Assembly (NCBI RefSeq): GCF_016863095.1
Contig: NZ_BOOF01000002.1
Location: forward strand, 186,001 to 250,000
Length of the DNA: 64,000 nt
Source: Microbispora siamensis
GTDB taxonomy: Bacteria; Actinomycetota; Actinomycetes; Streptosporangiales; Streptosporangiaceae
Direction: 5' to 3'
The notes under the pieces were generated by a model, which had not been told where the DNA came from, ran no database searches, and was given only the letters and a program-made list of their open reading frames with translations. Numbering within the stretch: the stretch's first letter is position 1; each line of letters begins with the position of its first letter. Positions 59,282-64,000 of the stretch are shown here, piece after piece. The position numbers and the translations under genes are program-made.

Positions 59282-60532
59282 TCAGCGGACGCCGCAGCGG
59301 CGCAGGACGAGCAGGGCCAGGGCGCGGGTGACGTCGCGGACCTCCCGCAGGTCGACCTGCTCGCGCGGGGCGTGCGCGAAGCGGACGTCGCCCGGCCCGT
59401 AGTGCAGGGTCGGCACGCCCGCCCCCGCGTACAGGCGCAGGTCGCTCCCGTACGGCGCGGCGGTGCGGCCCGGCCGCGCCCCGGTCACGTCGGCCACCGC
59501 GCGGGCCGCTTCCTCCGCCAGCGGATGCCCCTCGGGCAGCCGGCCGCTGGCGAACTGCCCGCCCGGCCAGGTGACGCGTACGGGGTTGTCCCGCAGCCAG
59601 GGGTCGTCCAGATCGGCGAGCGCGCTCTCCAGGGCGGCGCGGGCGTCGGCCGGGTCCTCGTCGAGCCGGACGCCCAGCCGTCCCTCGGCCACGAGCAGGT
59701 CGGGCACCGTGCTCGCCCAGTCGCCCGCGCGCACGGTGCCGATCTCGATCGGGTACGGCAGCGGGTTGCCCTCGAAGAGGGGGCCGGGATCGGCGTTGCG
59801 CTCGCGTTCGAGCCGGCGGACGGCCTGGAGCACCGGCACGAACGCCTCGACGGCGTTGACCCCCTCGTAGCGGGTGGCGCCGTGCGCGGCCCGGCCGGCG
59901 ACCTCCAGGCGGAAGGTCAGCGCGCCCGCGTTGGCGGTGATCAGCTTCCCGCTGGTCGGCTCGGTGATCACGGCCGCCTCTCCCGTGTGGCCTCTGGCCA
60001 GGGTGGCGAACGCGCCGAGCCCGCCGTCCTCCTCGCTGACCACGCAGTGGACGGCCAGGGGGCGCGCGAGCCGTACGCCGGCCACGCGCAGCGCACGCAC
60101 CACGGCGAGGTTGGCGGCGAGACCGGCCTTCATGTCGCAGGCGCCCCGGCCGTGCAGGGCGGTCGCGGTGAGGCGGGCGCCGAACGGGTCCTGCCCCTCC
60201 CACTTGCCCGGGTCGCCGATCGGCACGACGTCGGCGTGCCCCTGCAGGATCAGCGCGGGCGTGCCCTCGCCCTCGGTGACGCCGACGACGCCGTAGCCCT
60301 CGGCGCGCTCCGCCTCCATGCCGGGGAACCCCTCGCGGGAACGGAGATCGTCGAGGTCGAGCTTCCACATGTCGACGTCGAGGTCCCATTCGGTGAGCAT
60401 GCGGGCGCATCTGTCCTGCAGGTCGGACTCGGCGTCGGTGCCGGTGACGCTCGGCACCCGGACCAGGCCGGCCAGCAGGCGCACGGTCTCGGCCTCGTCG
60501 ATGGCGTCCAGGACTCTCGCTTCGACATCCAT
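59282..60532 (-). CDS. M20-family metallopeptidase (ArgE/DapE-type)
   Basis: 416 residues, full length. Di-zinc site: His99 and Asp101 ('LQGHADVVP'), bridging Asp133 ('GRGACDMKAG'), catalytic Glu167 and metal Glu168 ('VSEEDGG'), and late His in 'PTLHYGPGD'. The dimerisation lid domain lies at about 195-310 ('LEVAGRAAHGATRYEGVNAV'). Probably deacylates an N-acyl amino acid or peptide; it is not obviously within an arg or dap operon. Divergent from the EEP-family gene. Confidence 0.9.
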   Translation of the reverse strand: MDVEARVLDAIDEAETVRLLAGLVRVPSVTGTDAESDLQDRCARMLTEWDLDVDMWKLDLDDLRSREGFPGMEAERAEGYGVVGVTEGEGTPALILQGHADVVPIGDPGKWEGQDPFGARLTATALHGRGACDMKAGLAANLAVVRALRVAGVRLARPLAVHCVVSEEDGGLGAFATLARGHTGEAAVITEPTSGKLITANAGALTFRLEVAGRAAHGATRYEGVNAVEAFVPVLQAVRRLERERNADPGPLFEGNPLPYPIEIGTVRAGDWASTVPDLLVAEGRLGVRLDEDPADARAALESALADLDDPWLRDNPVRVTWPGGQFASGRLPEGHPLAEEAARAVADVTGARPGRTAAPYGSDLRLYAGAGVPTLHYGPGDVRFAHAPREQVDLREVRDVTRALALLVLRRCGVR

Positions 60533-60577
60533 GCCGGAGACTGTAAGGCCTCCCCCCTACCGGCGTGGAACCCCTGA

Positions 60578-60603
60578 ATGCACGTGCATACGCGTCGTAC
60601 AGT
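60578..60603 (+). promoter_or_regulatory. Promoter with 12-bp palindromic operator ATGCACGTGCAT
   Basis: A perfect palindrome (60578-60589) occupies the -35/spacer region of a promoter whose -10 is TACAGT (60598-60603), 26 bp before the next ATG. Its core TGCACGTGCA is identical to that at 55866-55875, so the same regulator might bind both. Confidence 0.5.
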
Positions 60604-60628
60604 GGATCTTTCGGAAGGGAGTCCGGGG

Positions 60629-61678
60629 ATGGCGAGACTGACAGCCGGCTGGGTGGGCCGCCCGGGGATCTGGCGCGGCCTGCTCGCGTGGCCGGCGGTC
60701 GCGCCGTTCGCGCTGTGGGCCGTGCTGCGGCTGGTGCCCGGCGACGTCCACTTCCGGTGGGTGCAACTGGTGGCGTTCACGCCGTACGTCGCCCTCGCCT
60801 CGGTCGTCGCGCCGCTGGTCGCGCTGCTCGTGCGGCGCCCGGCGGCGCTCGTCGCGGGCCTGGCGGTCACCGCGACGCTGGCGGCCTGCGTGCTGCCCCG
60901 CGCGCTGTCGGACCCGTTCCCGTACGGCTCGGCCGGCGCGGGTGTGCGGGCGGCCGGCGCCCTGGGCACATCAGGGACACAGACCCCGGCCCTCCGGGTC
61001 CTGTCGGCCAACCTGCTCTACGGCTCCGTCCCGCCCGCCGCGCTGGTGGACCTCGTACGGCGGCTGCGCCCCGATGTCCTGACGCTCCAGGAACTGACCC
61101 CAGAGGCGTCGGCGGGCCTACGTGCGGCGGGCCTGACCACGCTCCTGCCGTACGCGGACGACCGGGCGCAGGAGGGCTCGGGCGGCTCCGGGCTCTTCAC
61201 GCGGTTCCCCCTGCGGCCGGAGGAGCTCACGACCGTCAACGACCGCCAGCAGGCGGCGGGCGTCGTCGAGGTTCCCGGCGCCGGGCCCGTCGCCGTCGTG
61301 TCCGTCCACCCGTGCGCGCCGCGCTACGCGTACCGGTTCAGCTGCTGGTCGAAGTCGCTCGCCGCGCTCCCCGGTCCGGGCGGGCCCGTACGGATCCTGT
61401 CCGGCGACTTCAACGCGACGCTCGACCACGCCAGGGTCCGGCGCCTGCTCGACGCGGGCTACCGGGACGCGGCCGACGCGACCGGCAACGGTCTGGCCGG
61501 CACCTGGCCGTATCGGAGGTCGTCGGACTTCAGGGGTCTGCCGGTGCCGCCCGTCACCCTCGACCACATCCTGGTGGACCCGCGCGTCGCGGTCCGGGCG
61601 TTCGGCGTCCACCGGCTCCCGGTGACCGACCACCGGGCGATCTTCGCCGAACTGGTCCTGCCCACGACCGGCGTCTAG
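60629..61678 (+). CDS. Membrane-anchored endonuclease/exonuclease/phosphatase family protein
   Basis: 349 residues from ATG 60629 with GGGAG upstream; starting at 60578 would begin inside the operator palindrome. Three N-terminal helices (about 12-105: 'LLAWPAVAPFALWAVLRLV', 'PYVALASVVAPLVALLV', 'ALVAGLAVTATLAACVL'). The exported catalytic domain has the EEP motifs: 'VLSANLLYG' (Asn), 'LTLQELTPE' (Glu), 'SVHPCAP' (His), 'LSGDFNAT' (Asp-Asn), 'LDHILVD' and final 'VTDHRAIFAEL' (Asp-His). Metal-dependent phosphodiesterase; substrate could be DNA or a lipid/sugar phosphodiester. Confidence 0.88.
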   Translation: MARLTAGWVGRPGIWRGLLAWPAVAPFALWAVLRLVPGDVHFRWVQLVAFTPYVALASVVAPLVALLVRRPAALVAGLAVTATLAACVLPRALSDPFPYGSAGAGVRAAGALGTSGTQTPALRVLSANLLYGSVPPAALVDLVRRLRPDVLTLQELTPEASAGLRAAGLTTLLPYADDRAQEGSGGSGLFTRFPLRPEELTTVNDRQQAAGVVEVPGAGPVAVVSVHPCAPRYAYRFSCWSKSLAALPGPGGPVRILSGDFNATLDHARVRRLLDAGYRDAADATGNGLAGTWPYRRSSDFRGLPVPPVTLDHILVDPRVAVRAFGVHRLPVTDHRAIFAELVLPTTGV

Positions 61679-62317
61679 CTAGGCCCGTTCCGACGCCGGG
61701 AAGGCGAACCGCGGCTCCGCTCCGGACCACCACACGCCGATCGCGAACGCCGCCGTCGCCTCCAGGTAGACCGCGCGGGACAGCCCTCCGCAGGGCATCG
61801 GCGTGCATCCCATCGACGTGATCAGCGCGGCGGTCCGGTCGAGGCTGCCCGGATCGTCGCCGCAGAACGGCACGGCCAGCGGAACTCCTTCGAACGCCGG
61901 CCGCGGCACCGTCCAGATGCTGTCGTGGCACAGGTTGAACGCCTTGACCACATGGGCGTCCGGCGCGGCGTCCGCCATCAGCCGGGCGACCGAGGTCGTG
62001 CCGCCCGTCGTCAGCGTCAGCCCGTCGTCGCCCGGCTCGACGGGATTCGAGCAGTCGAGGACGGTCCGCCCGGCGAGGACGGCCGCGAGCCCGTTCACCA
62101 GCCGTGGCGCCACGCCGGCGGGAACCGCCGCGAGGACGAGTTCGCCGTGCGCGGCCGCGTCCGCGAGCGTTCCGTCCTTCGCGGCGCCGATGCGGGCCGC
62201 CGTCGCGGCGGCCGCGGCCCGGTCGCGTCCGCCGACGAGCACGTCGTGCCCCGCGCGGACCCAGGCGCCGCCCAGTGCCGTGGCCATCCCGCCCGTGCCG
62301 AGGATGCCGATGCGCAT
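61679..62317 (-). CDS. NAD(P)/F420-reductase-like oxidoreductase
   Basis: 212 residues from ATG 62317, preceded by GGAGAAGG. Rossmann motif 'MRIGILGTGGMATALGG' with the 'VLVGGRDRAAAAATAAR' basic end typical of NADP use, 'GELVLAAVPAGVAPRLVNGL', then 'VVKAFNLCHDSIW', the N-terminal domain pattern of NADPH-dependent F420 reductase. Divergent from an HxlR regulator, a common pairing. Stop abuts that of the EEP gene. Confidence 0.88.
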   Translation of the reverse strand: MRIGILGTGGMATALGGAWVRAGHDVLVGGRDRAAAAATAARIGAAKDGTLADAAAHGELVLAAVPAGVAPRLVNGLAAVLAGRTVLDCSNPVEPGDDGLTLTTGGTTSVARLMADAAPDAHVVKAFNLCHDSIWTVPRPAFEGVPLAVPFCGDDPGSLDRTAALITSMGCTPMPCGGLSRAVYLEATAAFAIGVWWSGAEPRFAFPASERA

Positions 62318-62376
62318 GGTGCCTTCTCCGTTCCGGATGAACCAGGTGACGGCCCAGACGTTAGAGAAGCCGACGC

Positions 62377-62390
62377 ACACCACACGGTGT
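62377..62390. promoter_or_regulatory. Inverted repeat ACACC-N4-GGTGT, candidate HxlR operator
   Basis: Five-base arms at 62377-62381 and 62386-62390 in the 98-bp gap between the divergent oxidoreductase and HxlR genes. Position 26 bp before the HxlR start suggests autoregulation and control of the oxidoreductase. Confidence 0.45.
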
Positions 62391-62415
62391 CTTTCGGACC
62401 GGGCAGGATGGGGCC

Positions 62416-62811
62416 ATGGACGAGTTCCACGACGAGCGCGCGTACACCTCCGACTGCCGGGCGCGCCTCGCGTTCGAGGTGCTCGCGAACCGCTGGGACA
62501 GCGTCGTGGTCTACACGCTCGGCGAGGCCGGCCCGATGCGGCCACGGCGGTTGCGCGCCCGGATCGGCGGAATCTCTCCCAAGGTCCTCAACGAGGCGCT
62601 GCGGCGCCTGGAGTACAACGGCCTGGTCGAGCGCCGGGCGTACGCCGAGGCGCCGCCCCGCGTCGACTACGCGCTGACGGAGGCGGGCACGGCGCTGCTC
62701 GCCCCCATGCGCGCGATGGGCGAGTGGGCCGTACGCCACGGGGACGCCGTGCTGGACGCCCAAGACCGGTTCACGGCGCGGGGACGGGACCGGCGCCTCA
62801 CCGGCGCCTGA
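62416..62811 (+). CDS. HxlR-family transcriptional regulator
   Basis: 131 residues. Winged helix typical of the family: 'VLANRWDSVVVYTLGEAGPM', 'RLRARIGGISPKVLNEALRR', 'LEYNGLVERRAYAEAPPRVD', 'YALTEAGTALLAPMRAMGEW'. One N-terminal Cys (Cys15 in 'TSDCRARLAFEVL') is at the position used by redox/electrophile-sensing HxlR members, so a thiol sensor is possible. Likely regulates the divergent oxidoreductase. Confidence 0.92.
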   Translation: MDEFHDERAYTSDCRARLAFEVLANRWDSVVVYTLGEAGPMRPRRLRARIGGISPKVLNEALRRLEYNGLVERRAYAEAPPRVDYALTEAGTALLAPMRAMGEWAVRHGDAVLDAQDRFTARGRDRRLTGA

Positions 62812-62814
62812 CGC

Positions 62815-63363
62815 CTACCTCAGTGACACGCGGGTGAAGCGGGTCTCGAAGCCCTTGCCGGCCGGGGCGGCGCACATGACCCCGGCGAGGGCCGGCGCCT
62901 GCGGCGGGAAGTAGGCCAGGCGCAGCATGTGCTCGGGCTCCGCGCCGTTCACGCCGTATCGGACGGTCACGGCGTCGCCGGCCCGTTCGAGGTCGAACGT
63001 CGCGGAGACGAGGCCGCCGGGCGCGGGCGTGACGGACCAGTCGGAGAAGCCGCGGGTGACGACGACGCTGAGCTGGTGGCCGCCGTCGACGAACTCGACC
63101 CCCGCCTTGATCCAGTTCTCCTCGTCGATCCGGAGCACGGCCCCGGCCTGGTCGTACTGCTCGGCGTAGTCGGCGTCGAACGTCACGGTCAGCCGGACGT
63201 CCCCGGCGACCTGGCGGCCGAACATGTGGGCGGTGTCGTACGAGTAGCCGTAGTGCGTCTTCTGCCACAGGTCGCTCTGGGCGTCGGCGACGGCCCGCAG
63301 ACCCTCTCCGGTGTGCGACCACCCGGCGGGCTCGTTGATCCACACGAAGTCTTCGAACGCCAT
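62815..63363 (-). CDS. DUF1349 family protein (concanavalin-like lectin/YesU fold)
   Basis: 182 residues. 'FVWINEPAGWSHTGEGLRAV', 'DLWQKTHYGYSYDTAHMFGR', 'ADYAEQYDQAGAVLRIDEE', 'NWIKAGVEFVDGGHQLSVVV' and 'VMCAAPAGKGFETRFTRVSL' are the successive signature strands of DUF1349 proteins, a beta-sandwich with presumed carbohydrate binding. Cytosolic, single gene. Confidence 0.9.
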   Translation of the reverse strand: MAFEDFVWINEPAGWSHTGEGLRAVADAQSDLWQKTHYGYSYDTAHMFGRQVAGDVRLTVTFDADYAEQYDQAGAVLRIDEENWIKAGVEFVDGGHQLSVVVTRGFSDWSVTPAPGGLVSATFDLERAGDAVTVRYGVNGAEPEHMLRLAYFPPQAPALAGVMCAAPAGKGFETRFTRVSLR

Positions 63364-63456
63364 GCCGGCCCCTTGCCGTCGCTTTGACTGATCTTGTTAT
63401 GAGAGCGTTTTCCGAGGCTCGGAGTCAAGGACGATCTACCTGCAATTTAGATCGAT

Positions 63457-63487
63457 TTGTCCCCTTTACTCCCTCTTTCCCTATACT
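63457..63487 (+). promoter_or_regulatory. Putative promoter of the right-edge secreted-protein gene
   Basis: TTGTCC (63457-63462) and TATACT (63482-63487) with 19-bp spacing, in the A/T-rich part of the 358-bp gap 63364-63721. It is about 235 bp before the gene, so a long leader would result; nothing else was recognised in the gap. Confidence 0.35.
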
Positions 63488-63721
63488 CGTGCCTCACATC
63501 ACCTTTTACCCCAATAAATCCCGTACATCGCATCACCGTCGTATCCCCTTCCCAGGGAACGCGCGGCCCGCATCCGGAGCCTTCCGCCCCTCCTCACCGA
63601 GGGCCGCTCCGCCATGGCCGGACGCGCGTGCGGAGCCCGCCGGCCAGCCGGGACTCCTCGACGACGCGAGGCCCCGTTCCCCCCCCCGGGGCCGCCCCGC
63701 GACCGAGACGAAAGGAACCTC

Positions 63722-64000
63722 ATGCGCAAGCGAGCCCGTCAGGCGATCACCATGGCGATGGCCGGAACCACACTCGTCGCCGGCGCGGCCACCGCCGCGA
63801 ACGCCTCGGTGATCCCTCAGGCTCCCTCCTCCGCGCCGCTCCCCCGGACGGTGCCCGCCACCTCACCGGACACCACCCGTCCGATCCCGGCAGACCCTGT
63901 TTCCCTGACCCTGGCCTCCCTGGGCGCCGCCTTCAACGCGACCCTCCGCACGGCGTACGCGGAGATGAAGAAGGCCGCCTCCCTGCCCTCCGGCGTCTCC
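63722..64000 (+). CDS. Secreted protein, partial (3' end outside window)
   Basis: ATG 63722 follows AAGGA at five bases and the frame stays open to the right edge (93 codons). It begins 'MRKRARQAITMAMAGTTLVA' with Ala-rich hydrophobic core and 'AATAANA' near residue 25, a Sec signal peptide. A Pro/Ser/Thr linker ('PSSAPLPRTVPATSPDTTRP') and then 'LTLASLGAAFNATLRTAYAE' follow. Family not identifiable from this part. Confidence 0.7.
   Translation, partial: MRKRARQAITMAMAGTTLVAGAATAANASVIPQAPSSAPLPRTVPATSPDTTRPIPADPVSLTLASLGAAFNATLRTAYAEMKKAASLPSGVS

Overview
The window is high-GC DNA with dense, short-spaced genes, many GTG starts, leaderless-looking promoters and a very regulator-rich content (a SARP/AfsR-type protein, PucR, an XRE-DUF5753/DUF397 pair, an RsbW-like ATPase, LuxR and HxlR regulators, an Hanks-type kinase). 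This points to a chromosomal segment of a filamentous actinomycete. Gene content and style suggest Streptosporangiales or a relative, which is inference. I see no rRNA, tRNA, CRISPR array, insertion sequence or prophage.

Layout. 1-3.5 kb: an ABC exporter (two paralogous permeases, one cut by the window edge, plus ATPase) divergent from a two-component system whose sensor kinase carries an apparent -1 frameshift. 3.5-9.5 kb: a secreted lipase, a hypothetical, an FAD oxidase divergent from a GAF-like/LuxR regulator, a LysR regulator and a small membrane protein. 9.5-13.4 kb: a 60-residue conserved protein, methionine aminopeptidase, and a translationally coupled copC plus copD-ctaG fusion. 13.5-18.8 kb: an XRE-TPR regulator, a divergently encoded 44-residue exported peptide ending in Cys-Cys (not previously called because of its size), a roughly 0.8-kb regulatory stretch and a 967-residue SARP-NB-ARC-TPR regulator. 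18.8-24 kb: PucR, an orphan molybdopterin-binding xanthine dehydrogenase subunit, a secreted two-repeat protein and a membrane protein. 24-30.6 kb: a collagen-like protein with a SecD P1-head domain, alanine dehydrogenase, DUF3105 and DUF305 proteins, an alpha/beta hydrolase and an AraC regulator. 30.6-37.3 kb: threonine aldolase, SDR, DUF6421, a membrane protein and a second NarL-type two-component system. 37.4-41 kb: a membrane pseudo-protease with a cytosolic zinc ribbon, next to a Ser/Thr kinase. 41-44.8 kb: btuF-btuC-btuD-cbiZ under a cobalamin riboswitch. 44.9-50.8 kb: three tandem paralogues of an unrecognised membrane family whose exported half carries seven C-x4-C units. The third copy has lost the middle four units and is out of frame at its end. 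51-64 kb: acyltransferase, Gfo/Idh/MocA oxidoreductase, histidine phosphatase, DUF397/DUF5753/RsbW-like group, helicase-associated protein, M20 peptidase, EEP-family membrane protein, HxlR/F420-reductase-like pair, DUF1349 protein, and the start of a secreted protein at the right edge.

The two most promising novel systems are (a) the exported-peptide/XRE-TPR pair at 13.6-15.1 kb, which has the architecture expected of peptide quorum sensing with a neighbouring SARP as a possible output, and (b) the tandem family of membrane-anchored C-x4-C repeat proteins at 44.9-50.8 kb. All functional assignments come from reading motifs by eye. No database search was run.
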